From assembly GCA_002104985.1 (NCBI GenBank), contig MCGO01000130.1:1-64000 (forward strand): DNA of 64,000 nt, given 5' to 3'. How positions within the stretch are numbered: position 1 is the first letter of the stretch; every line of letters starts with the position of its first letter. Position numbers and translations under genes: made by a program. The stretch is from Rhizoclosmatium globosum. Its lineage: Eukaryota; Chytridiomycota; Chytridiomycetes; Chytridiales; Chytriomycetaceae. The notes below the pieces were generated by a model that made no database searches, had not been told where the DNA came from, and saw only the letters and a list, made by a program, of their open reading frames with translations. This document shows positions 33,932 through 44,566 of this stretch, in pieces.

Positions 33932-35606
33932 ATGAACTCCAAACGGATAGCCCAACTGGCAGCAGTCTTCCTCCTCGCACTTGTCCTTTGGTTCTCAACA
34001 GATGCCCTAAAACGATACAAATCACTGCCAAAGAAGCCAATCCAGAATCCTGAAGTTCCAATCATCAGAGAAGACTCAATCTACAAACTCACTTATAACG
34101 ATAAAATCGTCGATTTGATGCAGATTCAGTTTCTTGACTATTTAAACGGTGAACTTGGAATGAAAGAGTAAGGATGATATTGGCTTTATTCAATACCACT
34201 TACTTTAGATTAGGGACGACGTATTTGGTGGGTCACTCACGAAATCATATTTATATCGAGACAAATGGCAATATCTTCACTCTTTCAACAAGCGAATAGC
34301 GAAAAAGGGCTACGATATTCGCTTCTTCCACCGCTTCGCCCTTCGCGCGCGTGCAGCGTTGATCTCATACCGAATTCTATATGAAGCCCCTCCAGCTCTC
34401 CTTCAAGACCTCGCAACTCTCTCCCCAGAACCATCCCTCACAGAATTCAAAGCATCACTCCTAAAAGTAATCGAAGACGTCACCAAACTGCTCTACCCTT
34501 GGATAAACCCACCCTTCACCTCCATCGCCCAAATGCACATGTCATTCCTCTCCGGCCCCGACGTCGGAATCGTAATCACATGCGGAACAAAGCAATTCTA
34601 CATGGCGAAACACTTGATACTAACCCTCCGCGAAATCTGGAACATCAACCTCCCCATCGAAGTCTTCTACAGCGGCGAAGAAGACTTACACCCATCCATG
34701 ATCAAATCCTTCAACGAGATGGAAAACGTCCGCGCCGTAAACATCCTCGCCTACTTCTACGAAGAAACTTATTTCTGGTCCGGTTGGAGCGTGAAACCAT
34801 TCGCAATGCTCGCGTCCCGCTTCCGCACCGTCATATTCATGGACGCCGACATCCTATTCTTCAAGAACCCACTTTCAATCCTCAATACCCCTCAGTTCTT
34901 GAAAACCGGCACGTACTTTTACAGGGACCGTAAGAAGCGTGAAGATATGTTCGTGAAAGGAACGATTCTGTTGTCAGGAATTGCACCCCATCTGTCACGA
35001 TACGGCCGAACCCTGGAATACACGAACCAAGACCCGAAGCGATATACGACAACACACATGATGGAGTCCGGACTCGTTGTAATGGACAAAGGCCGTAGCG
35101 GCGTTTTATTCTCGCTCCTCATGGCAGCGAAAATGAATGGTGTCCGGGAACGAAACTGGGTTCTCTACAGAATGACGTACGGCGATAAAGAGGCGTTCTG
35201 GTTTTCCACGGAACTGATGCGAGTTCCATACTATTTTAACCCATCCCATGGTGGTGTCATCGGTAAAACTACGCAGATAAAGTCAAATGCAGAAGGATAT
35301 ACAGCCGTTTGCGGTGTATGGCTGTTACATATTGATCAAGAAGGCGACCCATTCTGGTGGAATGGAGGAGGAGTGCTGAGGAACCGGACAGCAAGTAAGG
35401 ACTTTGACTTTGAAGACTTTACACATATAGCGACACATCGATTGGAAAGATCTGTGAATGGGAACGTCTGGGTCAGTCCAGGGAATGGGCATTGCTTGAA
35501 TCAGACAAATGAGCAAGTATTTAAGCTTACTTCGGAGCAACAGAGTCTGATTGAGCAGTACAAGGACATATTTCGTTATAGAATCCAGGAAATACCGTTA
35601 AATTAA
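33932..35606 (+). CDS. Mnn1-type alpha-1,3-mannosyltransferase (GT71)
   Basis: Two exons (33932-34167, 34214-35606) give 542 residues. The product is a type II Golgi membrane protein: a short basic N-terminus (MNSKRIAQ), one helix (LAAVFLLALVLWFSTDAL), then the lumenal domain. GT71 hallmarks are GIVITCGTKQFYMAKH, PIEVFYSGEEDL, WSVKPFAMLASRF, the metal-binding DxD in FMDADILFFKNP, and ESGLVVMDK. Length and order fit fungal Mnn1 proteins, which add terminal alpha-1,3-linked mannose to O- and N-glycans. The 46-bp intron has clean GTAAGG and TTAG ends. The gene is intact. Confidence 0.92.
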
Positions 35607-35692
35607 AATTATTTGTAAAATGATAAAATGTATTCGTCAACGAAACAAAGGTTACTCTATATACAAAACGTTGAAGAAGCGAAAATGGGCTA

Positions 35693-36439
35693 TTACAGGA
35701 ACAAACTAGTGTTCCCACTACTTGAAACCTGACTCAACTTCGAATGATCAACCTCCACCTTTCTCACTGACCCAATCGCCCCAATAGCACATTCACGACC
35801 CAACAATCCACGTGCAATAACACTAGTCTGCAACTCCTTCTTCTCCACAGTAGTACTGGGCATCACAAACGCCACAAAAGGCCCCACACACCCCTCCTCC
35901 GAAACATGAACCAAATGCTCCGGAACCCGTACAACCCCAAACCACTCACTATGCCCCGCCTTCTTCATCCCCTTCAACATCAATTCATCAACCTCATCCT
36001 TAATCCCTGCGTAATGCAACCCAAGAACCCGATTCACACTCGCCCCAACCAACTTGACAGCTTTCGTCTGCTTCAATTTCCACTGAATCCCCAGTGATTC
36101 CGCAACGATGTAGTGTAGCAGCTCGTACGCGGATTCACCGTCGAATGAAATGTACCCAGGTTTGGTTTTCGATCCGCCAAAGGGAGGTGGAGACTGTGGA
36201 CAGAATAGACAGCCGGCCAAAGCGTATATGAGACGATCTCTGTGAACTCGGGTGGATGAAAATACGGTCAAGAGGGACTCTACTGATTCTTGGATTGCTG
36301 TGAGTTTGGGTATCGAAGGAGGACAGGGTGTCAAAGCGATGCGGTTTGGAGTTGTGGTGGACTGAGTAAGGTATAAGCGTTCTTTAGAGGTTTTCGCATT
36401 TTTGGATGATCCCTTTGATTGTGCTTGTTTAGGACTCAT
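35693..36439 (-). CDS. Family U member B
   Basis: A single exon with ATG at 36439, 248 residues. It carries the family core: TPNRIAL, RVHRDRLIYALAGCLF, PPPFGGSKTKPGY, ELLHYIV, QTKAVKLV, VNRVLGLHYAGIKDEVDEL and MLKGMKKAGHSEWFG. It ends with VVRVPEHL and VAFVMPS. The tail is short and ends VSSSGNTSLFL. The N-terminus is basic (KSTKD-like, SKGSSKNAKTSKERL). It lies tail to tail with the GT71 gene and 258 bp from member C in the same direction. Function unknown. Confidence 0.78.
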   Translation of the reverse strand: MSPKQAQSKGSSKNAKTSKERLYLTQSTTTPNRIALTPCPPSIPKLTAIQESVESLLTVFSSTRVHRDRLIYALAGCLFCPQSPPPFGGSKTKPGYISFDGESAYELLHYIVAESLGIQWKLKQTKAVKLVGASVNRVLGLHYAGIKDEVDELMLKGMKKAGHSEWFGVVRVPEHLVHVSEEGCVGPFVAFVMPSTTVEKKELQTSVIARGLLGRECAIGAIGSVRKVEVDHSKLSQVSSSGNTSLFL

Positions 36440-36697
36440 GTGGGAGGATAAGGATATTCAGCTGTTCATCGTGTTAGCTGTCAAACGTCGACGGTGTGGA
36501 TAAATATGGAACTGACCTTGATGGTTTGTGGTGCAATTTCCAACGTGAGCCAGTAGGTAAGATGAACCGGGCTTTGCCACGATCCTTTTCACTTTCGAAT
36601 CGAGAAAAATCAAGAACAAATTGACACCATTAACTGGTTCACCAAGGCTAATTTATAGAACAGCTGAAAGAAGGGGATAGGGTAAAGAAAGTAGATA

Positions 36698-37522
36698 TCA
36701 TACTGTAATGTTGGGTATCGAGTCCACCTGCTTTTCAATAAGCATCGGAGGACTCAACCCCATCATATCATCTGGATCCATTGAATCGCCAACAAGGGTT
36801 TCATTCGACTGAGTCTCATCACTTGAATCATTTGTCGTGATGGAGTCTTCCCGAAGTCTCCCAAACTCCTCTCCATTCGAAGAGCCATCCCCACCACCCA
36901 ACACTCCACCATTCGCTTCAATTTTCAACGCCGAACTTGGCATCACAAACTCCACAAACTGCACAAACCCACCAACTTCATCAACATGGCGTAAATACTC
37001 TGGTACGCGTACAACCCCAAACCACTCACAATGCCCCGCTTTCTTCATCCCTTTCAACATCAATTCATCAACCTCATCCTTCATCCCCCGAAAATGCAAC
37101 TCCATAACCCGATTCACAGACAATACAACAAGTTTAATAGCTTTCGTCTGTCGAAACGCCCACTGTACTTTATGTGCTTCGCGGATAATATATTCGAGGA
37201 GGTGTTTCGCGGAACAACCCTCAAACGACGCGTATCCCGGTTTCGTCTTTGTACCGCCAAATGGAGCAGGTGATTTCGGGTCAAAGAGGCAGCCAGCAAG
37301 TGCGTAAATAAATCTGTCTGGTTTCACGCGGGTGCTAGCAAAGAGGGTTTCGAGCGTTTCAACAGAGTGGCGAGTAATATCCTGTTTAGTGATATCTTTT
37401 GGAGATAAAGCCAGAGCCACGCGGAGGGTGTTTGTAGGTGCTGACGTGATCCAAAGCACATCTTTTGATCGCTGAGATTGAGACTTGTTTGGCTTTGAAG
37501 TGGTTACGTTGTGGTGCAACAT
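36698..37522 (-). CDS. Family U member C
   Basis: A single exon with ATG at 37522, 274 residues. The core has LRVAL, RVKPDRFIYALAGCLFD, APFGGTKTKPGY, HLLEYII, QTKAIKLVV, VNRVMELHFRGMKDEVDEL, MLKGMKKAGHCEWFG, VVRVPEYL and FVEFVMPS. It is closest to members B and D. The tail is acidic and Ser/Thr rich (TTNDSSDETQSNET, DPDDMMG) and unlike the tails of the others. The core is therefore under constraint while the tail drifts. No signal peptide or membrane helix. Function unknown. Confidence 0.78.
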   Translation of the reverse strand: MLHHNVTTSKPNKSQSQRSKDVLWITSAPTNTLRVALALSPKDITKQDITRHSVETLETLFASTRVKPDRFIYALAGCLFDPKSPAPFGGTKTKPGYASFEGCSAKHLLEYIIREAHKVQWAFRQTKAIKLVVLSVNRVMELHFRGMKDEVDELMLKGMKKAGHCEWFGVVRVPEYLRHVDEVGGFVQFVEFVMPSSALKIEANGGVLGGGDGSSNGEEFGRLREDSITTNDSSDETQSNETLVGDSMDPDDMMGLSPPMLIEKQVDSIPNITV

Positions 37523-37740
37523 TGTCTTTGTTTTTAACCTCTGCTTAAAAGGTTAACTATCACGCTATTCCCCGTGTCCGTCTTTCCGCGTGGATACTTA
37601 CAGTGTGGGATATGCGAGACGGTGGCTAACAGCGGATGGCCTTACGTAACTTACGTAACGCCTGGAAAATTGTGAAAATCTTTGGTTTATTCAATGGATA
37701 GAAAAGAAGAGGGGAGAAATAAGGCTATAACTGAACCCGT

Positions 37741-39995
37741 TCAAATGTGAAGATGCTTGAGATAGAATTTTAGCTCAGCTTCCACGCTTTTTTTGATGGT
37801 GTTTGCCATTTTCCATCCATGTCCTTCTCCCTCAAACAACTGTAGGCAGGATAAAGAATTTAAAGAGCGTAATAATAATTAAGAGCATTGTATACTTACT
37901 TCATACTCAACGATTCCTCCTTTTGTGTTGATTGCTCTCACGATCGTTTCTGCCTGGTCCTCAGGCACAACACGATCCTTTGAACCCTGCAATACCAACA
38001 ACGGAGCTCGAATGTTACCAACATGATGAATTGGGCTCCTTTCCCGGTAAATCTTCTCAACCTCCTCTTTCCCCATACCAACAGTCCCCAACACAAGATC
38101 CAAGTACTTGCTCTCAAATTTATGCGTCAGTTCCGCGAGAGACTTCAAATCACTAATCCCATACTTTGAAGCACCAACAGCAAACACGTCAGGCCTGAAA
38201 GCAAGCGCAGCAAGAGTCGTGAAACCACCCGCGGATCCTCCAGTAATACACATCCGGTCCCTATCAACGCGTCCTTGCTTTCAAAGTACAACGCCCCATT
38301 ACAAACATCATCTACATCAACAACCCCCCACTGCCCATTCAATCGATCCCGATATTCACGCCCAAACCCAGACGACCCTCCATAATTCACATCGAAAACA
38401 GCGAACCCGCGAGACGTCCAAAACTGAATAGCCGGACTCAAGATACAATCGCTCGCAGCAGTAGGACCTCCATGAGCAAGCACGATCAAGGGAGGCAACC
38501 CCGTCGCGGTATGATTCGGATTCTTGGGTCCATAAAAGAACCCGAAAGCAGTCAACCCCTTTTGCGTTGGGAACTCGATCGCCTCCGCGACAGAGACCCA
38601 TTCCTCAATATTCAAACCCTTCAATCCTTCTGTTGTAGTTTTGAGTTCTTTGACTTCAACAACTTCGGTCAAGGTGTCGTTCAACAAGACTTGACTGAGC
38701 GCAAGTGGCGAGGCGGGAGTTCCAGCAACAATATAAACGCGATCATCGACTGTAACCAAAGAATCCACAATTTGCCCGTGCACGAGCCTTGTCATAACCC
38801 CATTCACAGGATCAATCAGCGAAATGGACCCAGTACCGTCTTTGTTATGGTGTCCAGCTACAATATTCCCACTTGACAAGAAGTCGTATTTGTGCTGACC
38901 AAGTGTCCAGTCAGGGAACGAAAAGTCTCCTTGGAATGATGTGGATACTAATGGAGAAGTTTGTCCAGAAGCAAGGATGTGACGGTACAAGTTGTAGTAC
39001 CCAGTTTCATCAGACGCGAAGTAAAGGTCGTTTGCTGTGGACCATCGAGGCTGAGAGACACTGAAATCGCCTGATGCGATGATTCGCGGAGAATTGAAGC
39101 TGCCGGCTCCCTTTGACCACCGTATTACTACTTGGTTTTCGAAACAATCTTTCCTCACCTCAACGTCAGCTAGATGAAGAGACGATTTTGTCCAAGGCAT
39201 TTCCGGTAAACTCCACTCAATCCACACAATATTTTTGCCATCAGGTGAGAATCTGGAACACCAAACGTTAAACCAAAAATCACATTTTTGAACACTTACC
39301 TCGGAGCTGCGTAAAAATCATTCCCAGCCGCAACAACCTTAGGCTCTCTTATATCCCCAGTCAACGAAATAATAACAAGCTTATTCACAACATCTCCATT
39401 CTCCAAATGCGATTCCTATCAAACCACATCAGCTCCATCCACAACCCCTTCAAACCCAAAAACCAACAAACCTGAACAGCAACAACAAACTCCTTCGAAG
39501 GATGCACATCAAAATCCGCATACCGCGCCACAGAGTCCACAGGCGTCACAGCACACACCTCCTTATCCCCACCCTTCACAACAAACACCCGTTTATCCTT
39601 TGAATCCGTAAACACGATAACCCCATCAAACACAGTCGCAGGTGCACCTCCATACTCATGAACACTTTAGAATCGAGTCATTAGAAATCCTCCCTACTCA
39701 AAGCCACCCTCCGCCACACAACTTAATACCTTGAGCTTATGTTATACGTTGCAAGTAAAGGATGTTCAACGACTGCATTCAGAACAAGTGTGGATCGCCC
39801 GTCTTCGCTGGGACGTCCTTCAATGTGACAGAGGACTCCCTTCTTCTTGTCCGCGATAAGTCCCTGAAGAGAAAGTCAGCTCTGTGAGTCATTCAATTTC
39901 AATTAAATTACTGGGATTCTTATGCCAGCGGATGTAAGGGCGTCTGCGCTGATGGGGGATGTGAAACGACCATAAGGCACGGAAGAGTTGGTCAT
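37741..39995 (-). CDS. S9 family serine peptidase (prolyl oligopeptidase/acylaminoacyl-peptidase type), one frameshift
   Basis: Exons: 39995-39912, 39863-39730, 39664-39472, 39415-39300, 39252-37900 and 37839-37741, about 659 residues. The N-terminal two thirds are a beta-propeller (VHEYGGAPAT, RYADFDVHPS, FSPDGKNIVWIEW, QPRWSTANDLYFASDETG). The C-terminal alpha/beta hydrolase has LAHGGPT, the oxyanion region NYGGSSGFGREYR, the nucleophile in GGSAGG, the Asp region LQGSKDRVVP and the His in GEGHGW. Near 38265, between ESKDAL and the nucleophile motif, one base is missing. The phase of the last intron confirms that exactly one base has to be restored. No signal peptide, so a cytosolic peptidase. 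Confidence 0.87.
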
Positions 39996-40144
39996 GGCTT
40001 CACTTTTTTAAATCAACAATCGAAAGAGAATATTTCGCATCTGCAATAATTGCACTATTAATTGGTTTTTACGCGTTATTTTTATATCATTCCGATTGAC
40101 ACTTTTCCTTTCAAAAGACCCCTAATATCTTAACATCAACTGAA

Positions 40145-40438
40145 TTACTCACATGCACGTCTTAACAGTGCTCCACGCAGTTTCGATTCGATTACATTCC
40201 TTCTAAAATCTCTTGCTAAAAATTGGTCTGAAACGTAAGGGGCGTAGAGCAAAGGACGACAATGAAGGAGGCGTTTCAAGTCAAATCCTAAAGTAAACCA
40301 CCAAATTTCATCAGATGGGTCGTGAATGATGTAGTTGGTATGTGACATTATGGCTTTATTTGGATGACTATGAAGCCTAGAAACCAGTCCAACCCAAATA
40401 CCCCAGATCTCCAACAACAACAACAACAACTGCTTCAT
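40145..40438 (-). CDS. Doubtful small open frame overlapping end of family U member D
   Basis: The ATG overlaps the stop of member D and yields 97 residues. The first six leucines come from a CAA-type triplet run in the DNA. The later part (HDPSDEIWWFTLGFDLKRLL, ARDFRRNVIESKLRG) could be real protein. It might be a lost C-terminal extension of member D or a separate relic. Not recognised. Confidence 0.2.
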   Translation of the reverse strand: MKQLLLLLLEIWGIWVGLVSRLHSHPNKAIMSHTNYIIHDPSDEIWWFTLGFDLKRLLHCRPLLYAPYVSDQFLARDFRRNVIESKLRGALLRRACE

Positions 40439-41385
40439 TCATTTCGATCGCATTCGATCGTCGATTGTGTAGCTGAGTGGGTTGTTTGTGAAGCCGAGGA
40501 ACTGATAGAGGAGGCTAGCGTTGATTCAATTTGATGCCAATGACAATCAGAAGCGGCTGGATCCCTGTCATTCACAAGACTGCGACTTAAATCATATTCA
40601 TTCAATCGAGCCATTTCTGCTGCGGGAGATACCAACGTACTTGCTGAACTGTCAACACCCGCCTCCCCCTTCACTGAGACTATCCCATCCCGAAACTCAG
40701 TCGGCCTCACCGTCTCACCATCACATAAACTATACTTTCTACTTGAATCCCCATCAGTATTCCCATTCCCTCGACCTCCCACCCTCCGTTTCATAGCAAC
40801 ACTCGGCATAACAAACTCAACAACACCCCTCCCCACACCCCCTTCCTCCCCAACAAACCCCAAATACTCTGGTATACGCACAACCCCAAACCACTCACAA
40901 TGTCCCGCCTTCTTCATCCCCTTCAAAACCAACTCATCAACAACATCCTTCTCCCCCTCAAAATGCAACTCCAACATCCGATTCACACACTCCACGACCA
41001 ATTTTAGCGCTTTCGTCTGTTTAATACTCCACTGGACTCGATAAATCTCCTTCACGATGAACTCGAGTAAAAGAGCCGGTGAATCGCCGTTAAAGAAAGT
41101 GTAACCCGGCTTTGCCTTTGGACCTCCGAACGGGGTAGGTGAAGACGAGTCGAATAGAAATCCAGCAAGTGCGTAAATGAATCTGTCTTTGTGTACGCGG
41201 GTGCGAGAGAAGAGAGATGAGAGAAGGTTTAAAGTTGAGGTGACGAGTGTTTGATTGAGCGTATTTGGAGGCGCTGTTGTTAGAACAACTTTGTTTGGAT
41301 CAGTTGGAGAAGAATCGATTTGAAGGAGGACCCGGGGCTTCTTTGGTGGTGGAAGTGTTTCACTTTCAAGGACGGCTTTTGACAT
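40435..41385 (-). CDS. Family U member D
   Basis: A single exon with ATG at 41385, 316 residues, the longest copy. The core has DPNKVVL, RVHKDRFIYALAGFLFD, TPFGGPKAKPGY, LLLEFIV, QTKALKLVV, VNRMLELHFEGEKDVVDEL, VLKGMKKAGHCEWFG, VVRIPEYL and VVEFVMPS. The tail is long and Ser/Asp/Thr rich (SASTLVSPAAE, SSISSSASQTTHS). The basic, Pro-rich start (LPPPKKPRVLLQI) resembles the Ser/Lys-rich starts of the others. It is separated from member C by the S9 peptidase gene. Function unknown. Confidence 0.78.
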   Translation of the reverse strand: MSKAVLESETLPPPKKPRVLLQIDSSPTDPNKVVLTTAPPNTLNQTLVTSTLNLLSSLFSRTRVHKDRFIYALAGFLFDSSSPTPFGGPKAKPGYTFFNGDSPALLLEFIVKEIYRVQWSIKQTKALKLVVECVNRMLELHFEGEKDVVDELVLKGMKKAGHCEWFGVVRIPEYLGFVGEEGGVGRGVVEFVMPSVAMKRRVGGRGNGNTDGDSSRKYSLCDGETVRPTEFRDGIVSVKGEAGVDSSASTLVSPAAEMARLNEYDLSRSLVNDRDPAASDCHWHQIESTLASSISSSASQTTHSATQSTIECDRNE

Positions 41386-41923
41386 TTGGGCAATGTGGTT
41401 GATGGTTATCTGGTGCGTGCTTCTCTTTGCTATTATCCTCCACTTATCAGACAGATTAATACGAAGTTGTGGATGAATAGGGTTCCGATGGGATTGTCAC
41501 AGTGCGATGACTCAATTGAAGCTGTTTTAGAAACTGATTTGGTCCTCACTTTAAATCCCCTTCCATAATCTCATTTACTCTACAGTGTACTAATACCAAC
41601 GGTACTGGCCTCGCAAGCACGAGTTCGTTCTCAGTGTAACACCAACCATCATCGGTTCCCTTACGTAAGGGGTTACTTAAATAAACAAACTGTTCCATAT
41701 TTGCTTATTCCTGCTTACCACATCTACACACTCTTTTTAACTTTAACCAAAAATTGAATAAAACTCTAGCCAAAGTCAAGTGGATTGTATGCACTTGGAT
41801 TGGTACATATTGATATGCATTTCACGCCATAATCAATAATTAAATGACGGATGATACAATATTTAAGTTGTTTTTAAGTCTCAGGATTCTCGGCTAATTC
41901 TTGCTTCAAAAAGCCAGAAAAAA
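41386..41923. other. Divergent intergenic region, no gene seen
   Basis: About 540 bp between family U member D and the first DUF77 gene. I see no further coding sequence. Confidence 0.5.
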
Positions 41924-42414
41924 ATGCACACCGTCGCCAACTTGACCGTGACATTTGCGACTGCAGGGGATCAAAGTAACTCTTATACGTTACCATGCTC
42001 GTACTCATAGCCGACATCTTTGATTTTCTAAACTTGAACGCATACACAGCAATCAACATTGAAACCAAGCTTGCTGCATTCCTCACGACACAATGCCCTA
42101 TCCACAACCTTAAGTATTCGCCACATGCGACAGGATACAATCTTGAGGGAGACTGGAACAGTATCATCTCTGTTCTAAAGGCGTGCCAAGACTCATTTGG
42201 TGGACTAGCAACGGCGGGAAACGAGAGCGACCCCAGAATGAAACTCTCGATCGTAATGGGGTAAAATGCTTTCAGTTTTATATTTTTGATTGAGTTTCTT
42301 AACGAGTTACTTACACGTTCGGTCTAAAGAACTCGAATTGACAAGCATTCCACAATGGAAAACAAACTTGAAGCTGTCGAAACACATCTGCAGAAGATGC
42401 AATCATCTCAATAA
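41924..42414 (+). CDS. Ecm15/DUF77 (MTH1187-type thiamine-binding) protein, copy 1
   Basis: Three exons (41924-41975, 42050-42260, 42330-42414) join to 115 residues. The family is a small ferredoxin-like homotetramer; bacterial members bind thiamine, and the yeast one is Ecm15. The product shows the N-terminal strand MHTVANLTVTF, then HNLKYSPHATGYNLEGDWNSI (the xxGTxxEGEWD motif of the family), VLKACQDSF, and MGTRIDKHSTMENK at the end (the TRxDK motif). The first intron lies at the same point as in the three other copies. Function in fungi is not settled. Confidence 0.82.
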
Positions 42415-42514
42415 AATGGTGTAAACCGTCCCTCCTTTATCGCGCTTGATTTATTATTCGGTTAAACGTGATTCTATTCAACAGAACAAGTCACCAATAA
42501 TGGTGTGCTAAATT

Positions 42515-42951
42515 TCATTTATTCACCAATCCAATCAGTCTCGTATACTCTGCCTCAACCTCATTCATCTCGTCCAGCAACGTAACTCGCTTATCAGTCC
42601 TCGTGCTGTTCACCAACAAATAAGCACTTACAGAGTCATGAATAATACAACTCAACTGCAGATTAAACCTGACACCAACACGATTAGCACCCGCCAACCG
42701 CACTGCATCACGGCACTTTGCAAGCACATCCATAATATCATCCCATTCACCTTCCACGTCAATTCCGCCCGCATGTGCATTATATTGAATATTGTGGATC
42801 TTGCTGCTTGTCTTCAGGGTCGAATCAACGACATCTGTGAGACGGGGTACTGATTCGGACAATGGTTAGAACTCCAAGTTCAAGAGTACAACAGACCATC
42901 AGTAGTGGAAACTCCAGAATACTCGATGGACATGATTCCAGATGCAAACAT
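42515..42951 (-). CDS. Ecm15/DUF77 protein, copy 2
   Basis: Three exons (42951-42897, 42834-42657, 42605-42515) give 107 residues. Both introns are at the positions seen in copy 1. Motifs: MSIEYSGVSTTD, YNAHAGGIDVEGEWDDIMDV, KCRDAV, ANRVGVRF and HTRTDKRVTLLDEM. The 51-bp second intron keeps the frame open, so an unspliced reading would add about 17 residues; comparison with copy 1 favours splicing. A second ATG at 42933 could also serve as start. It converges on copy 1 with 100 bp between the stops. Confidence 0.8.
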
Positions 42952-43084
42952 GGCTGTTTTGTCACTGTTTTGTGATGGAATCTGGCGGGGTCGGCGTTTT
43001 CCGCTTTGTCAACCAACCTCAATGGCCTCCGAGGTGAAACGAATATCCAACCAGTTATAAATATTCCCTTTATTCCTCATGGAA

Positions 43085-43380
43085 TTAGCGTATATTGATT
43101 GTACACAAGACCCTCTTCGCTCCTCCTTTGGTATACACAGCATCCCGACATGCCGTCACAACCTCCCAGATGTTGTCCCATTCACCCACAAGATTAACAC
43201 AACGGGCACGCATTTCAAACGAGACATGAGCACCTGGGCATTTTGCAACAAGGGTATGCTTTACAATGGCAAGGTATGGTGCGACTGTGTCAAGAAGATA
43301 AGCTTTAAGGCGTGCATCAAGAGCCACTCACGAGAGACAGAATCGCTTGGAGCTGAAACAGAGAAGGAAGCTTGAATCAT
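43085..43380 (-). CDS. Ecm15/DUF77 protein, copy 3, shortened C-terminus
   Basis: Two exons (43380-43332, 43284-43085) give 82 residues. Motifs: MIQASFSVSAPSDSVS, KCPGAHVSFEMRARCVNLVGEWD, TACRDAV, GGAKRVLCTINIR and then a stop. The TRxDK end found in copies 1 and 2 is absent, and I could not find another exon for it, so this copy is either shortened or decaying. The start codon is only 40 bp from the divergent start of Alg13. Confidence 0.75.
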
Positions 43381-43420
43381 TCTTCTTCTCCTTTCTTTTT
43401 CTTTAATTTATCATATTTAA

Positions 43421-44011
43421 ATGACCCATCAAAACCAAACACTCTTTGTAACCGTTGGCACCACACGCTTCGACGCTCTCATCACACACATTTCCTCTGA
43501 ATCAGTTCTCGAAACAATCGCAACGCAAACCGGGTTTACGCATTTGATACTTCAACACGGCCACTCTCCCCTTCATCCAACCCTTCTTTCCCTCCCTTCC
43601 ACCCAAACAACTCTATTTGAAACAGAAGCAACTTCAATAACATACTCTCCCACCTTCACTGTAACAGTCTTTCCCTTCACAAACAACATCAATCCCTTCC
43701 TCTCCTCAGCCAATCTAGTTCTCTCTCACGCAGGAACCGGCTCTATCCTCGAATCTCTGCGTCTCTTAAAGCCCCTGATTGCAGTCCCAAACCCGATCCT
43801 CATGCACAACCATCAGCTCGAAATCGCTCAAAAAATGCATAGTGAAGGTGTCCTTGTCTGCTGTGAATCCGTGACTGACATTGAGTCCATACTCGTCGAC
43901 TGGAAACGTATATTCAAGGATGTGGATCCAGAGAAATGGGGACGGGGCAGGGCAGAGGGCGAGGGAAGTAGGAAAGTGATGCGTGTTGTCGTGGAAGAAG
44001 CGTTCTCCTGA
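43421..44011 (+). CDS. ALG13: UDP-GlcNAc transferase subunit Alg13
   Basis: An intronless gene of 196 codons. Alg13 is the catalytic partner of membrane-bound Alg14 and adds the second GlcNAc to dolichol-linked glycan on the cytosolic face of the ER. The sequence has TLFVTVGTTRFDALI at the start, LILQHGHS, VFPFTNNINPFLSSANLV, SHAGTGSILESLRL (the glycosyltransferase 28 C-terminal motif that binds UDP-GlcNAc) and HNHQLEIA. Length (about 200) fits. It shares a 40-bp divergent intergenic region with DUF77 copy 3. Confidence 0.93.
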   Translation: MTHQNQTLFVTVGTTRFDALITHISSESVLETIATQTGFTHLILQHGHSPLHPTLLSLPSTQTTLFETEATSITYSPTFTVTVFPFTNNINPFLSSANLVLSHAGTGSILESLRLLKPLIAVPNPILMHNHQLEIAQKMHSEGVLVCCESVTDIESILVDWKRIFKDVDPEKWGRGRAEGEGSRKVMRVVVEEAFS

Positions 44012-44201
44012 TGGCCCATTATTATTTAATTGCAGAGACGTATATAAAGGAGGAGAAAGAAGAATATCACAGTTTTTCTCGGCAGGTTTGTCTAAATGAT
44101 CTTGACAAGGTCGCACATCTCCGACTACTGTGTCGATAATGAAACAGCTGAATGGGAAAAAGCAATAATTCTTGACACTGAAATAAATCAGAAAAGCAAC
44201 A

Positions 44202-44233
44202 GTTTCCGGTGTGATACGTGTCACACCGGAAAC
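44202..44233. promoter_or_regulatory. 32-bp perfect hairpin, unit 1
   Basis: Two 13-bp arms (GTTTCCGGTGTGA and its complement) around a 6-base loop TACGTG. The inverted symmetry could be a binding site for a dimeric regulator or a cruciform. No poly-T tract follows, so it is not a typical terminator. Confidence 0.6.
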
Positions 44234-44534
44234 ACAAACAACTCATACTAATGTTCATGGCGGCGCTATTAGATCCTGCCTGAGAGTGCTCTGTGGAGTG
44301 CAAACATCACAACGTTGCCATTTTCAAAATTTAATTATGATCACATGCATTTCCTTTTAAAAATTAATTCTACGAGACCTCTGTCGTTGAAGGCGGATTG
44401 ATTGCGAACGCCACCAAAGAACTATATAAAGCAGACGTTATACCCATCATTTCCTCATTCGAAACACGATAATGAAACAGCTGAATGGGAAAAAGCAATA
44501 ATTCTTGACACTGAAATAAATCAGAAAAGCAATA

Positions 44535-44566
44535 GTTTCCGGTGTGATACGTGTCACACCGGAAAC
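44535..44566. promoter_or_regulatory. 32-bp perfect hairpin, unit 2
   Basis: The same hairpin as at 44202, unchanged although the flanking bases differ in places. It lies about 260 bp upstream of the start at 44826. Confidence 0.6.

Noticed and set aside
44202..44233. Hairpin as a transcription terminator.
   Set aside because: This is a eukaryotic locus, no T-run follows, and the element is upstream of a gene start in both units.
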